A DNA stretch of 64,000 bases from Sclerurus mexicanus (lineage: Eukaryota > Chordata > Aves > Passeriformes > Furnariidae). The position numbers were made by a program, and so were the translations under genes. The notes under the pieces are model-generated. The model did not search any database, was not told the origin of the DNA, and was given only the letters and a program-made list of their open reading frames with translations. The stretch is from NCBI GenBank assembly GCA_013396755.1, contig VWZF01006084.1, positions 483,843 through 547,842 of the forward strand. The letters run 5' to 3'. Of the stretch, positions 24,986 through 38,700 are shown in pieces (the first letter of the stretch is position 1; every line of letters begins with the position of its first letter).

Positions 24986-27900
24986 AAGCACACAGCCTTT
25001 TAGGTTATTGGCAAATATTTTGCTTTTACCGAATGTTTACGTTGTGTCAGCAGGTCCCATATATCAACGCTGAAGATTATCTCCCTACTGCCTAGCAGAG
25101 CAAGATCCTGGTCTGTATCTCAGTAGGAGAAGGAGATGAGGGAGCCTGCTTTTCGTCTGAACCTGCAAAAAATCTTTTCCATATATTCCCTGAGCTTTCC
25201 CATGGTGGCAGGAACATATGGGGTAAACAGTTACTTTGTACACGGTAATACTGCAGTGGCAGGTCTCTCTCCGCATCAGGGTCACAGGTAACCCTTAGTT
25301 TCACAAAATTAGGAATACAAGTTTTAAAATCCTCTCCTTAATCCTGTCTTGAATTTCCTCTGAGTGCATTTGGGGGAAAGAAGAAGATTGTAGAAATTCT
25401 ACCTTGGGTGTGAAATTTAGATGCTTGCTTACAAAGAACGACTTCCAGGTGTGCCTCAAGGACTGCGTGTGGTGCAAGCAGAACAATACCTGCTAGTTCT
25501 GCAAGCCCAAGGAAGCGTATGGCATTTGGCAGAAGGTGGTAGATGTGCGTGTTACAGAGCTTTGTGTACTGGCTTATTTAATACTTCCTAAAACATGTCA
25601 AGCTATAGGTCCATATATGTAATACATTTTAATTCAAGACTGTATACTGAAAGTCCATAGGCAGAATTATACTGAGTCCAGTCCTACGATACTGGTTAAC
25701 TTTTCCCAAGATGTTACAGCTTAAAGTTACTGTATTTGGATGTAGAGAAGTAAAGTCAAGAGTTTTTTGAGCTCTGTGAATGAAGGCGTAGCAAATAATA
25801 TAAAACATCATTGCAATGAGTATTGCCAAAAACTAATTCACTGCCTGGGAAGTATCAGAGAGAAGTGACAATAAAAATTCTCATCTCTGACTGGATTGGG
25901 TAATACATAACTGCCCTGTGTTGAACAACATATTCCTGAATCTCATCCATGTCATATTTCACTTTCATTTTAGAGAGATGTGGGTTAACAATGTTTCCTT
26001 TCCTTTTAGAAATAGCAACTGATGTTTGGCCAGTTAAATTTTGTTCCTATTCTTTGCCTAAGCCCAAATATTTCTTTGAAGCAACTGAGAGCTTGGGTAA
26101 TGCCAGACAGAAAGCCATATAACTATTCAAAGAGGCATCCGTGAGTCAGAACTGGAACTGTATCTGAAACTATGCTTGATATTTTCAAAGTGGAGGCTGG
26201 TTGGGCGGGTTTTTTGGTAAAAAGAGAATAGTCATAACACTCATAAGGAATATGCATGGAGGAAGACAGTGTCTGTTATCAGCACGTCTAATAGGGAAAA
26301 ATCAGACAAGATCTAGGAGCAAAGAACAGAAGCAGAGACGTAGCTAGCAAACTGCCAGATAAGCAAAGATCAGAAGCCATTTTCTAAGTTCAGTTTCATT
26401 ATATTAATCAGTCAGGTATTTTGAGATGAAAGGAACAGAGAGGAAGTTAGTAAGAGGAGAGGTGAAAAGGTCTTCAGCTCTACTGAACACAAGATGCAAG
26501 AAATGCACAGGTAATTATCTCCTGAGAAACTGAGATTAGCAAGTTGTATGTGACGTAAATTGTAATGTGCCATAAAATTAGTGTTATTTTGAGAATCCAA
26601 ATTTTTTGTTGTCCTATGAAATTATTAACTTTAATCCTGGCTTAGTCTTTCCAGTTTCTTTTGTAGGATAGCCTTGAGGATGAAGGCTGATTGATCAGAA
26701 GGAGAATGACTGTTTCAGGAGACAAGTTCTTATTATTAACCATGGTTTTCTTTCATGCAGGGATTGTCAGTGTGAGTTCACCATGGTACATAAGAAGTAG
26801 TTTGCATTCAGGGATGGACATGATGAGGATCCGTTATTTTGCATGGTTCTTTTGAGGGCTATGGAGATGAACTGCAATTTTTGCATTTACCACTCTGATA
26901 TAGCCAGATACATTGATCTTTGGGAATTTTCTTCAGATGACAAGTTTAGCAAGGTTGGTTGGTTGCTTGAAGGCTGAGCTGGGAGATAGTGAGGGTAAGT
27001 ATTTTAAGATAGCATCTTTTAACAATTTATGCTTTATGATTTCCCATGTAGATTCCACTCAAGGATACTAAATGTGACATCAAGGGGCTGCTTCTGCAGT
27101 GAGTCTGTATATGCTATTTGCTTGTTCCAAAATGGAATTGACTTGACCTTGTGAACAGCCTTGATGAGTGTATGGTGTGGACATCACTGTTCATGCTTTC
27201 CTCTGTGCAAACCTTTATATGCCAGTATCACAGGGTCCTGTTGGTGTGCAGCAGGCAGATATAGGCAGATCCCAAGATTTCTCTAAAATCAAGGGATTCC
27301 ACTTTCAATTTTTACTATTTTCCTTATGGTTTAAAGGCAACTAGCAGAAATAATCCTAAGGATTATGGGTTTCAGCTCAGCATGAATGGTTTTATTGCTC
27401 ATTTTCTGTTAATACAGCAAATAAATCCTTAGGTCTGTTTTTTGACTTCTCTAGTTCTCTTCCTTTAGCTTATTTCTTGAAGATCTTGATCCAAACTTTC
27501 AAACTGGCAGGTGAACTTTGGTACTTATATTCATTTAGGCACCCTAATAATAGTGTCTTACTGTCATATTCCTGCTGACTTAAACAGGAGGTAAAATTCC
27601 ACCTCCATGCCAGTCTTCACTTGTCAGTATGCATCTACCCCAGGAGGATCCTATCTGCAACTGGGCGTGTGCCCCACTTCTCAGTTCCTTGACCAGCCTC
27701 CTGTCTGTTCAGGAAACAGTTTGGAATATGGTCTCCTTTACCAGCTGCTGATGGTAGCTGACAAAAGACTGGGCAATAGATGGTGCCTAAGTCCACTGTG
27801 CTTGGAAAGTGCTCTGGCAGCCAAGCTGGCTTAGAAGTGGAACACTTGAAAATCAGAGAAGTTTCGGTGCTGTACGGACACAGAACAAAGCAGCAGGAAA

Positions 27901-28680
27901 GGAGGCTCATGCAGGGATAGTGCAGACAGTGCAGGAATAAGAAGTCATGGACTGAATAAAGGCAAGAGAGCAAAGAGGTAACAGTGGTTAGGGCGGCATA
28001 GGAGAGAGAAGAGCTTTGGGATCTGCTGGGAGATATAGCAGGGAACACTAGAGGAGGGGTGCCAGTGGGGAGAGTGCAGGTGATGAGTGCTGTTTAAAGA
28101 CCACAGGGAGGGGTCCTGAAACATGGAAGTTGAAATTTAAGGTGTGAAATGTATCTAAAGAATACAATTGAAGAGAACAAGATGTAAAGGAGACTCTTCC
28201 TCAAATATTTCCTACTTTAGGCAAGTTTTCTTCTTTTCCAAGAAGGTTTCCTTACCCAGAAGAAAAATACTAATTTGCCCCCAAAGTCACTCTCTTTCAG
28301 GTTAGGAAAATCACAGGGAGAGGAGAGAAGTAAAACAGAGAGCAAATGAGAATATCTGTTTCCTTTAAGGGTGTGGGGTGGTATAAGGGTTCCTTTGAGC
28401 TGTCACTTTGTCATTCACTACTAGTATCTGCATGTGTAGACATCTGAAACTCAGAGGATTCAGCCCCAGTTCCCAAATCTTCTGAATATCTGAAAGAAAG
28501 ATATGGAGACCCCAGCTGTGGAATTGGAGCAAGACCCTGTGGTTTGAGGGCTTTTCAAAATAGGGACCTTGGTTTTTCATGCAGGGTAAGTACGACCCAA
28601 GTTCAAATGGTAGATTACAGCTGAGAGCTTGTAATTATGGCATGACTACTGCTTTGACCTCAGTCAATTTTTGCTGTAAT

Positions 28681-28990
28681 AGTTTCTGCTGTACATAATC
28701 TGGGCTGATGCTTAATACCACTGATAAAACCACTTGTTTGAATGAATTAATGCATTTCTCATTAAATGAGCTCCTCATTATGTTAATCAAATCAAGCAAA
28801 TCATGCTGGGTGGTTTGACCACTGTAATTAAACTTTCTTTAAAATCCACTCATTTGGCTTTTGATGAGGATATTGATTAAACTCTTCCAAAATGTCTGGC
28901 CCAAGAGCTGATAAAGAGGAAAATAAGAGCTTGCACTAGCAAGCTAGTCAAGTCATTAATTCAGCACTGAGTTACACTAATTTCTTACTG
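28681..28990. promoter_or_regulatory. Candidate conserved non-coding element, homeodomain-motif-rich
   Basis: An AT-rich stretch without repeat signature is dense in homeodomain-type cores: GAATTAATGCAT at 28744, GTTAATCAAATC near 28782, TAATTA at 28825-28830, TTGATTAAAC near 28873 and CATTAATTC near 28953. The texture resembles deeply conserved vertebrate enhancers. This is inference from motif density only; no alignment was possible. Confidence 0.3.
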
Positions 28991-29564
28991 TTTTACCTAG
29001 CCAGAGTATATAGAAATATTTGAAAATTGGCATCATAAAATTAAACATTTCTTGCAAGCCTGTTGAAAAATCTGTTTGCAGCTTTAAATTTAGTAACTGT
29101 CCCTAGAATATATAGAGAATCTAGACAAGTCACAACAAATGGGAAAATGCACTAGGCTGCTGTTTACTGACATTAAGATAACAAGAGACACATCTTCAGA
29201 AAGTTACTTTGAACATGCACCAAACTTTTGCATATGAAGACTGAATCAGTAAACATCTGTCTGCTCTCACCAGTGTCACTCACTTTCTCAAGTATTGGTC
29301 CTTCTGCTCAAAATAGCTGCATTCCTCAAATGATGCAGTATGTTTGGCATGATGCTGGTGTAAGAACTACTTTGCAAAACAGAACAAGCCAAGGTCTGTT
29401 TTCTGGTCCTGCAAGTGTCCCTACATGACTTGCATCCAGTCTTCTAAGCTTTTCTCTTCACCTAAAATAGGGTGTGTGCATCCAGACTGTTCATCAAGAA
29501 CAGTCCTGGTAAGTGGTGTGGTCCAAACCATGCCCATGCATTGTGCTGAGAGAGTGCTAGTTCA

Positions 29565-30115
29565 AAGAATCATAGAATACTCTGAGTTTGAAGGGACCCA
29601 CAAGGACCATGGATTCCAACTCCTGGCCCTGCACAGGGCACCCTCAAGAGTCAAACCATGTGCCTGACTGAGAGTATTGTCCAAACACTTACTGAACCCT
29701 GGAAGGTTTGGTGCTGTGATGACTTCCCTGGGAAGCCTGTTCTAGCCCAGCCACCCTCTGGGTAAAGAACCTTTTTCTAATATGCAGCATAAACCTCCCC
29801 TGACACAGCTTCATACTGTTCCCTCGGGTCTTATCACTGGTCACCACAGAAAAGAGATGACTGCCTGCCCCTCCACAGCCCATCATGAGGAAGTTGTAGA
29901 CTGCAATAGGTCTCCCCTCATTCTCCAGTCTGAATGAGCCAAGTGACCTCAGCCACTCCTCAAAAGCCTTCCCCTCTGAACCCTTCACTGACTTTGTAAC
30001 CCTTCTTCAGATGCTCTCTAATAGCTTAATATTTTTCTCATATTATGGGCCCAAAACTGCACACAGCACTCCAGGTGAAGCTGCAGCAGCATGGCGTAGA
30101 GTGGGAAGCCAATAT
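29565..30115 (-). mobile_element. CR1 LINE 3' fragment, antisense
   Basis: On the minus strand this is a 5'-truncated CR1 containing the last part of ORF2 (the broken frame at 29689-29988 includes GSEGKAFEEWLRSLGSFRLE, then a GRFMLHIRKRFFTQRVAGLEQ segment) and the 3' UTR. The 3' terminus is marked on the + strand by CATAGAAT at 29571-29578, the complement of the CR1 octamer ATTCTATG. It is about 550 bp and better preserved than the old L3-like pieces, so it inserted later. The 5' edge near 30115 is approximate. Confidence 0.93.
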
Positions 30116-32196
30116 AAGGCAAAGCCACAATGGTTAATGGATGCTGGCCAGGGTTTGTTGCTAAATCCTCATTTTATATGCCAGAATAAGCATAACCAGA
30201 GAGACTTCCATTTTCACCACTCCTCCTTTCTGTCAGTGCCTTCATCTACCTTCTAATTGGCAGCCTAGTGCCCAGTCCCACCTGGCAGTGTCCCTCGGTG
30301 CAGACCCGCTGCCTGCACAGTTAGTCACCCCAGCTTTACACAGGGGTTGGAGACTAGATCAAAGGCTCTTTTGAAATCTGGCTTCATAAACTGTGAGATG
30401 CACTTTGACCTTAGTTCACATTGCAGCTGTCAGGTTAAGCTGTTGGTTGGTAGAACTGAAGCTACGTGAAGTACCAGATCCTACACAGTAGTGCACTTTC
30501 AGTTTTTACTTACTGTTAATCTCTGCAGTGCAACTTCTTCACATGTGAACTTGTCACTGAGTGAAAGGGATTTGTTATCACTTCATATTCCCAAAGAAAT
30601 TTAATTCTTTATCCAGAAAATGAAAGATCAGTCTCAAAAGTGAAGTGTTGAGCACTTGCAAGGACTTTGTAGATATAAATGATGTGACAAAAATAGTGGT
30701 CACCCTGGGATAAATAGAGGAGGCTAAGGACAGAGTTGATGAAAGCAGATTTTTCAGATACAAAGTCAGTATGACTGACCCTGTTTTCAGAAGAGGAATT
30801 CAGTCTTCCTAGTAGATATGAAATTATTTATTATTTTTCACTTCATGAAAAATATTTCACTTAGGTTTACCTAAGAAAGCCCACTAAGTTGTAGAGGTAT
30901 GAAATGGAACAATAACAACTAAATTATTAAATGAAAGCAGCACAAGACATAACAATAAACAAATTGTGCAAGAGCAGAAGAGTCTGATTTTTATTCTTAG
31001 AATAAGTGTAGGATGCATTAAGAGGAAGCAGCATTGGAATAGTAATGTAAAGGTTTGCATCAAAAAGATAGAATAAGCTCTGTGACACTAATTTTCCTGA
31101 GTATTCTTTAAGACATCTGAGCTGGTCCTGGAGCCACCAATACAAACATTTCACTGATCATTTTCAGAGTCAACTTTGACTTTTCAGTGTAACTTGTTCC
31201 AGTTTGTTTCTCGGTAAGATGCTTTAATCTGAAATGTTTTAATTCAGTTCTCTCAAGACTTGTGCACAGAATACATACTGTTAATCCATTTCCTCTCGAC
31301 AAAGGCGAGGGAGCTGTCTTCATCACAAATGAGCCACTGCTTCCCATGCTCCAGAAAGTGAATCTTGGCTCAGTGACCAGCAAGTGATTCACCAGAAACT
31401 TGGCCAGGGAGTGGAAACCTCTTTTTCTGGTCATGTGAATTCAGGCCACAAAGTTCTGTTTTAGGGCAGAAAACTCATGCTTAAAATCTCTCCAGCACCT
31501 TCTCCTTCATCGTTAGAGCTCAGTTTAAAAAGACAAAAACCTGGCAACTTGCTGATGAATATTTTAAGGCTGGCAAATAACCCAGCCAAAAGCATGAGCC
31601 CCAGCTGTCAAAACATAGAAAACTTAAGCTTTACAATAAAACAGATTTCTGTTATTTCTGACTGGCTAGGATTCTTTTGCTTAGATCAAGGGCAATAAGT
31701 CATTGATCAAAATTTCTTTTTCTTCTTCACATTTTTGATGTTAGGAAATGCTTTCAAACTCCCCACAGATATTTCAAGCGCTGACTTTGCTGCCAAGCAG
31801 TCTCCAAAAGCTATTCCTTTTTTCTCTCCTCTCCCCCCGCCTCTGCTTATCTGCCTCACAGTGCTGTCACAGGATTTCTCAAGTGTCCGCAGTGGATTTC
31901 TGTAACACTCTTTCGAGTGGTTCTCTGCTGCATTCTGTAGCCTTAAGGGGAAGCAGATCCTGAGGAAGAGAAGATGGAGAGTGCTTAAACTTCAAGAGGA
32001 AATTCAGTTTATCTGCTAACTGGAGATGAAGCTGTCTGGATGCCAAGGCACAGCATTCTGCTGGCACCTGTAGAAACCTAATTTTATAGCATAGAGGACC
32101 CACAGGCTTTTACTAATCCTTAGCGTGGCTTGAGGAAGAAAGTAGAACTGACGAAAGAGCATGCAAGGGAGCACTGGAAGCAGAAGGCTGGAGGCA

Positions 32197-32214
32197 TGTG
32201 TGTGTGTGTGTGTG
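32197..32214. repeat. (TG)9 microsatellite
   Basis: Nine TG dinucleotides in the exon C-D intron. Confidence 0.9.
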
Positions 32215-32986
32215 TCTGCATGTGAACATCCTGGCACTGGCATTCTCATGGCATTCCCCTGCCTGCAGAAGGAATCACGGAGGACCAGATGGCTGGATGG
32301 GGCCAGGCAGTGGGTGGGGATGGCAAGTATGTCCTTGGATTAGTTGGGTGAAATGTAAGTGCTGTTGTGCTATTGATGGGAGACATTGACACATTCCAGC
32401 TGTCAAGGGATCATAGGGGCCAATCCCCACCCCAGACCACGCAGTTCTGCAGCTGAGCATCCCCTCACAGCTTCTGCCCTATCCCTGCCTTGTTCCTGAA
32501 GAACATGGTTTGGTCTCTCATTCCCTCATAACATCGAGCACCCAATTCCCATGCACAGGTGAAAAAAAACCAGAGTGTGAATGCTGTGCCTGTCCCTGTA
32601 GTCCTCTTTCTGCCTTGAAGCAATAGCACACAGCGCTGTCACTGGCTGCCGCTATCCCAGCACTCCCAGAAAGGGAGACATGCAGGATAAAACCATTCCA
32701 GCAGAAAAACAGTGAGAGTCTGGATACCTTGAATACAATGAAACAACTTGGAATCTGCCAGAGTTGGTGGCATCTCGGCTTCCCACATGTCCAGGACTCA
32801 TTAGATTTCCTCGGGAGTTTTCCAACTGTGAATTCACAAGCCTGTAAGTTTTAAAGGAGCAAGAGGCAACAGAGATTATTTACTGAGATACAAGTATCTT
32901 GCGTGCCAATGCAGTTGTATTATGGAGGCAAAGTCTGAACTTTTCTGTGAAAATTGTCTATAATCAACTTTTCAGTGCCCATGTTT

Positions 32987-32999
32987 CTTTTTTTTTTTT
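32987..32999. repeat. T-rich tract
   Basis: A short T run, TTTCTTTTTTTTTTTTTG, in unique intronic sequence. No mobile element is attached. Confidence 0.7.
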
Positions 33000-34599
33000 G
33001 TTATATGGGTACTGGTATTTTTCCTAGGTGGGTTAAAATATCTAACATCCATGCAGAAATACTTGAGCAAGGTCTGCTAGAAGAATTACATAAACTAAAT
33101 GAAATTGCAGTTTCTGACAAACATCAGTACAGTAGGAACAGCATGTTATAACAGTCAACAAATATCTGTGGCATGTTTCTATTTTTTGTTATGTAACTTG
33201 AGGGTACAATCAAGTTAAAACAAAGGGATATTTATCTTATTTTGTACATTTTCGTTTATTTTTCATATTGCAGAAGCAGATTCACAAGTCCTCAGCCTTT
33301 CTTTTGCCAAAAAATGAAGCCATTTTACAGTCAGTCTGGGTTGTTATTATTTTTGACTGAATGTCTCAAGCATCTAGTGATTCCTTGCAGACCAAGTCAA
33401 GACATGGAGTCAGTGCTGGTCTGTGAAGGACTGAAAAAAGTGCTCTTACTATGCCCTCTGGAGAAAAGATCAGTCACAGAGATTGAGAAAGTGCACCATG
33501 CAGAAGTTGCTTTTCAGACACTACATCTGCAGGCTGCCTATGATCAGTTAATATATGGTGTCAATCAGTCAACTGTCTAAAAAACAATTTATTATAAAGG
33601 CAGAATTCAACTTGTTGCTTTGCTTTTTTTGCATCTGTTTTGTTTGGTTCATATGCACTAATAAGTTTCTGTAAGTTAAGACCACAGAAGCTATAATACT
33701 AACCTTCACTCACAACTCACTGTATTCAGCACACTAGAATCAGACAAGCATTGGGCTTCATCACCAGGTGCCTATGGGAAAGAAGAAGTAATTTAATGTG
33801 AGTCCATGGCCAACTTACTTTGCAGTAAAGTAGATTTCCTGTATTGTAGGTTTTTGTCCCAATTCATGATCAGCCCAGAACTGGTGTGTTTTAAAGTAGA
33901 ACTAGCTGGCTTTATTATGACCTCAGAGATTTCTATTCCCTCCTGTACAACATCATGTTATTTTTCATATCTTATGTTTTGAGACAGCAAAGGGAGGAGG
34001 TCGGGCAGGCAGATTCTATCAACATGGTGGTGCCTGCTGTGGCAAGGGAGATGCATAAGCTTGGCTTTGATCAGAACATAAAAGAGGGAACTGATTTTCC
34101 AACTTTTTAAATTTTTCTGGATAGGTTTTATATCTAAGCCAGATACTCCTGGTTGGCAGACTTAAAGGGGACCTGGCTGAGAGATACAGCTGGCTAGCAG
34201 GCACAGAGGAGGTAGTAAGGATGGTGGCCCCAAGGCCTGGGATGGGTTTCCATTCATCAGCTGTGAGAAAGTCAGATGTATGCCAACTACCTGCCACAGA
34301 TGTCTGTCTGACTTTTCTTAAAATCATTCAATTAAGACCATTTTGCAGCTTCCATGAGCAATCAGTTCCTCTCCTTTCATATTCCTAGGGTCAGAAAATT
34401 CCCTGCTACACCTCCCGACTGTCTTTTTGTTACAAATCAATCTTGTTTCTTCATGTCTTGCTCCAGATGGAACTGCTAATCAGCTTTCTCTTGACAGCCT
34501 TTCACGTGTTAGAGAACTGATAATGTGTTTAGTCCTCGAGAATTCTCACTGAGCCCAGTTCCCAGCCTGTCTTCGCAGGTAATGTTGTCTAGGCCTCTG

Positions 34600-34989
34600 A
34601 TTATGCTTTTCTCCTCTGGGCAGTGTTTCAGCTTGCTGGAGTATTAAAGAGCAGTGCCCTAGAGTGGAGTTTTGCTGAGACCTTGTTAGTGCTGATTAGG
34701 ATGGAATAAGCACTTTCTCCGTTACATACAAGATATTTCCAGATGAAGTTTGTCTTTTTCACAGCAACATCTTGATTCTCTCCCAGTTTTGATCCAATGT
34801 AACTCCCATGTCTCTATGCAGAGCTGCTGGCTGGCCAGTCAGTCCTCATTTTGCATCTGTGCATTTGGTTTCTCCTTCCTAACAGTAATATGTCATGCTT
34901 GTTTTTGCAGATTTCACTGTGGTCATTTGGCATCATTTCTCCATTTTAGGAAAATTGTTCTGAATTCTTAGCCTGTTTATTCTACTGTT
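34600..34989 (-). mobile_element. Ancient CR1/L3-like LINE, antisense (part 1, before the LTR)
   Basis: The + strand text follows the inverted ORF2 of the old amniote CR1 group that I know from turtle, crocodile and bird genomes. The recognisable stretches are 'GAGACCTTGTTAGTGCTGAT' then AGGATGGAATAAGCACTTTC (about 34678-34718), GATCCAATGTAACTCCCATGTC (about 34790), TGTGCATTTGGTTTCTCCTTCC (about 34858), and a run ending AAAATTGTTCTGAATTCTTAG (to about 34971). The match continues beyond the LTR at 34990-35567, so both parts are one insertion split by a later one. The match fades to the left of about 34600. Confidence 0.75.
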
Positions 34990-35567
34990 GTGAACCAATC
35001 CTGGCAGGCAGCTTAGCCTCACACAGCCACTCACTCCCTGCCACAGTGGGAAGGGGGAAAGAATCTGTAAAAATGAAAAAAACTCCTGGATTGAGATAAC
35101 ATACTTTAATAGGTAAAGCAAAAGCTTTACACACAAGCAAAGCAAAATAACTGATTCACTCACCATTTCCCATTGACAGGCAGGTGTTCAGCCATCTTTA
35201 GGACAGCAGGGCTCCATCACAGTAATGGTAACTTGGAAAGACAAACACCATACTCGGAAAGTGCCTCCCTTCCTCCTTCTTCCCCCAGCTTTTAATTGCT
35301 GAGCACAACATCATATGGTGTGGGATATCCCTCTGGTCAGTTGGGGTCAGCCGTCCTAGCCGTGTCCTCTGCCAACTCCATGTGCACCTCCAGCCCCCTC
35401 CCTGGTGGGGTGGGGTGAGAGGCAGAAAAGGCCTTAACAATGTTCAAGTGCTGCTCAGCAGTAACTAAAACAGAGTGTTATTACCCTTGTGTAGTCACAA
35501 ATCCAAAACATAGCACCATATGAGCTACTATGAAGAAAATTAACTCTATCCCAGCTAGAACCAGTAA
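34990..35567 (-). mobile_element. Endogenous retrovirus solo LTR, antisense, nested in CR1
   Basis: A roughly 580-bp LTR reads on the minus strand. Its U3 start is recognisable by GGGATAGAGTTAATTTTC (complement of 35534-35551), a hallmark of a high-copy bird LTR family. A degenerate TATA-like AATTAAAAG lies near 35290, upstream of the presumed transcription start. A possible ATTAAA polyadenylation signal (complement of TTTAAT, 35105-35110) lies in R. The left edge shows TG on the + strand, matching a terminal CA on the element strand. No retroviral gene remains on either side, so it is a solo LTR left by recombination, or the only surviving part. Edges are accurate to perhaps 10 bases. Confidence 0.85.
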
Positions 35568-35745
35568 ACCTTTCAACTGCTTGTGGACTTAATCAGCTCA
35601 GCGCCCACTGCTAGTTTTAGAAGTGCACTTTCTAGCCTACCTTCCAAGTAATTAATGGAAACATTGACTAGCTCTGGGATTGAGTCAAGCCCTGATGGTA
35701 CATACCTGAAAAGTCCTTTTGCTTTGACAGAAAATCATTAACTGG
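35568..35745 (-). mobile_element. Ancient CR1/L3-like LINE, antisense (part 2, after the LTR)
   Basis: The old antisense CR1 reading resumes after the LTR: CCAAGTAATTAATGGAAACA (about 35644) then TTGACTAGCTCTGGGATTGA, and TTTGACAGAAAATCATTAACT (about 35724). These correspond to the next blocks of the same ORF2 region that breaks off at about 34975. The order and strand agree with part 1, so the LTR split one element. Confidence 0.7.
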
Positions 35746-38700
35746 AAAACATTGCAAAGCAACTGGTACATCTGGTTATCTGCAGTTTGAGTTCTTCCAT
35801 GAATACTGCTGAGTTAAAAAGAGGGAGAGTGCAAGACTGGAAGGGACTCCTCAAACACACATTGCTTTTCTAGCAGGAAGAAGTTGAAAAAACAAACTCA
35901 TGCAAGATATTCATCATATTGCCTACTTTGCTCTGGGAAGATTGTCAGATACAGCAAAGTAATCATAGTACAAGAGCTTGAATAAAAGTCGTGATTGCTT
36001 AACTAATGGACTACTAATTCTGTTATCTTTATAGGGAGACATTCCAATCAACAGTGATCAAACTGAAGATGAAACAATTCTAAGTCAATGTTTGCCCACT
36101 CTGTTTCGCTAAAATGAAAATAAGACAGTCTGTCAGTCTGTCAATCAAACCCTGCAGCCTTGCACCATTATCTGACTTGTGTAAAGGGTTTTTCATCTTC
36201 ACCTATGGTAGGCAGGCTCAGAGATGGGCTATTATGACAAAGATGTCATTTCTGCTGCAGTGTGGTAGTGATTTTATCTTTACATAGTTTCCATCATTTT
36301 CAGATATGAGATGTATGTGACTAACCGTCACAGAGGCATTTTTACTTTGTGTGTTAAAATTGACCATTTCTTGCCAAGAGCTGGCAGGTTTCACTATTTC
36401 AGGTCACACTGACCTCTTCTGCATCAGTCAACTAGCTGGCAGAGTGACGAGGAGTATGCTCTATGTGTGTTGTCATTGGTAATTATTTATGCAGTAGTTG
36501 CATTTGAGGACACCAACCAGATGTCACTGCCTTATTGCATAGCACAATCCAGACATGCAACAAATTTCTGTTTAGAGAGCTCTTGAGATTACAGATGTGT
36601 GCAGTCCATGTGAGATGCTGCTCACTGGCTGCATCACTGAAATTACCCTACTATCAGCTTCAGCATAAAGGATGTTCTCAGACATATTGGGTTACCCAAG
36701 TCACCTTAAGCCTGACATTTGGGCTAATAGTTTTTGTCTCACAGTTGGAGTAGGATGAGGAAATGAAGAACATTGGACATTGGCTTAGGTGGCACACATC
36801 ACAAGTGGTAATTAGTTAAATCAGTGTAACTCAATTGCATTTAATTATATAGTCATACCTGCAGGTCATATGTCAGGGAAAAAGAAGAGGATTAAACCAA
36901 CAAAGGAAGGGAAGGTAGAATGGAGGGATGGGATAGCAATGTAAACCAGGCTTTGTAAAAAAGGAAAAAAAGCCACAGTGCTATTGACATCCCTTTCCTA
37001 CTTATGCCCTATTTGTTCCCTTTGGTTAGCTTTATTTCTCATTGCTGATCCTTCCTGTTCAGCTCTTTAATTAAATGAAAGGGAGTTTTATAGTCCTAAA
37101 GACCTGATTTTAGTATAGAATATTTTTAGCAAATGTGGTTTTTTTACATTTTTTTTAAGTAACAAAAAGGCAAAACTAGGAAAATAGAGGAAATCCAATT
37201 TTTGCTTAGGAGAGGATGCTATTATTACATGTGCTGCCAAGACTTGAGAAAGCAAGCCTTTTGCCATTGCAAAGATCACTAGTAATTACAACCCAAGTAT
37301 TGTGGCATTTGAAAAGCCACAGTGCCTTAGTCACTTTATCAAAGAAATTGTCATTTACAGGCCTGGTCATTTCTCTGACACTGAGAGCCACTTTCTTTGC
37401 AATCCTTTAAAATGATTCTGGGATTTCTTTCATCATTTTTTTTAAAGGGCATACATGATCAATTAGTCCCAATGAGAGAAAACTACTTCAGCTACCTCAG
37501 TGTGCCCTAGGAGTAATTCCCAGGGCATTGCTTGGAAACTTAGTAGGAGTGAAAATGCCTGTAGCACAGCTCACAGTGGAGTTGCAGGACAACAGCTCTG
37601 TCCCTGGGCAACAGGCATTGCAGCAAAACCTGTGATGTCCATGGAAAAATAGCACCTGGGACTCCCTGAACTTAATGTGTGCTGAGAGGCTGAGCTTCCC
37701 TTACTCCCAGAAAACAAGCCATTGGCCTGAGCATGTTAGTATCACTTGCCTTGTTTGAGACATGCTGTAATGATGGTAGGAAGGAGTAGGAACAAGGCCT
37801 GGTGTTTTTAATGCATGAAATACATTAGAAATTATTTTTTGGATGCTCAGATTTGATGTTGTAGTAGCTGCCAAAACTGGAGGTCAGCCTTCAGAGACAG
37901 CAAAATATTCATGCTTGTGGGTTTGTTGTTGTCAAGGTCCTGCTTCTAAAATGTCAGACCCTCAGGGCCCCTCTCATTCCTGCACCTCACTCAGTCCAAT
38001 CTGCCCCAGATTGTGATGCCCAGATAATTTTCAGAAATATGTTGACTGAGCAAGAGGAGCTTCTGCTTTGGTCACTCCTAGGTCACAGTCCATGCAGGTG
38101 TGATATATTCTGTCAGTCTCAGCTGACTCCTCAGTCTCTCGCTAAAGGCATCTTTTAGGAGCTGTTTAATCCTTTGTATAATACGTTCCAGTGTCTAGTA
38201 CACACAAATCCTGGCCATTTTTCATTGTTCACAGACAGATCTTTTTTCTCTTCCATGCAGGAATTGATTTTGAGAGAAGAATATACCTCCTGTGATGCCT
38301 GAGTTTTCCAAAAGCAATCTTCCCTCTGAGTGCAGGCCAGCCCAATACCATGTAGTTTGTTGAAAGTGCTGAAATTACAGCCTGAGGTGGCACAGCTGCT
38401 GAAACAATATCAGCCAAGCGGGAATAGATACATCAGTGATAAGGGACAAGATGGCCTCCACTAATCCAAACCATTTACCCACATGTTTCTGCTTTCCATA
38501 AAAGTATGAGTGTCACTTGCCTATCATTTAACAAGATTACAAAGCAAGGCCAAGCAGTTTTAACTGTTTGCTTCTGAAATTAAATCTATCCCTTGTGAAT
38601 GGGGAGAACCAGAGCCAACTACATGTAAGACTAGAGTATGTCAAAGCACACCATGACTTTTGTCATTGATACTCTTTCGTTCAGGTATTTGGCGCATGAG

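Noticed and set aside
26937..26996. Exon-like segment between CTTCAG and GGTAAGT
   Set aside because: The splice-like sites look good, but the translation (MTSLARLVGCLKAELG) has no family resemblance and the phase does not bridge exons C and D with the expected content.
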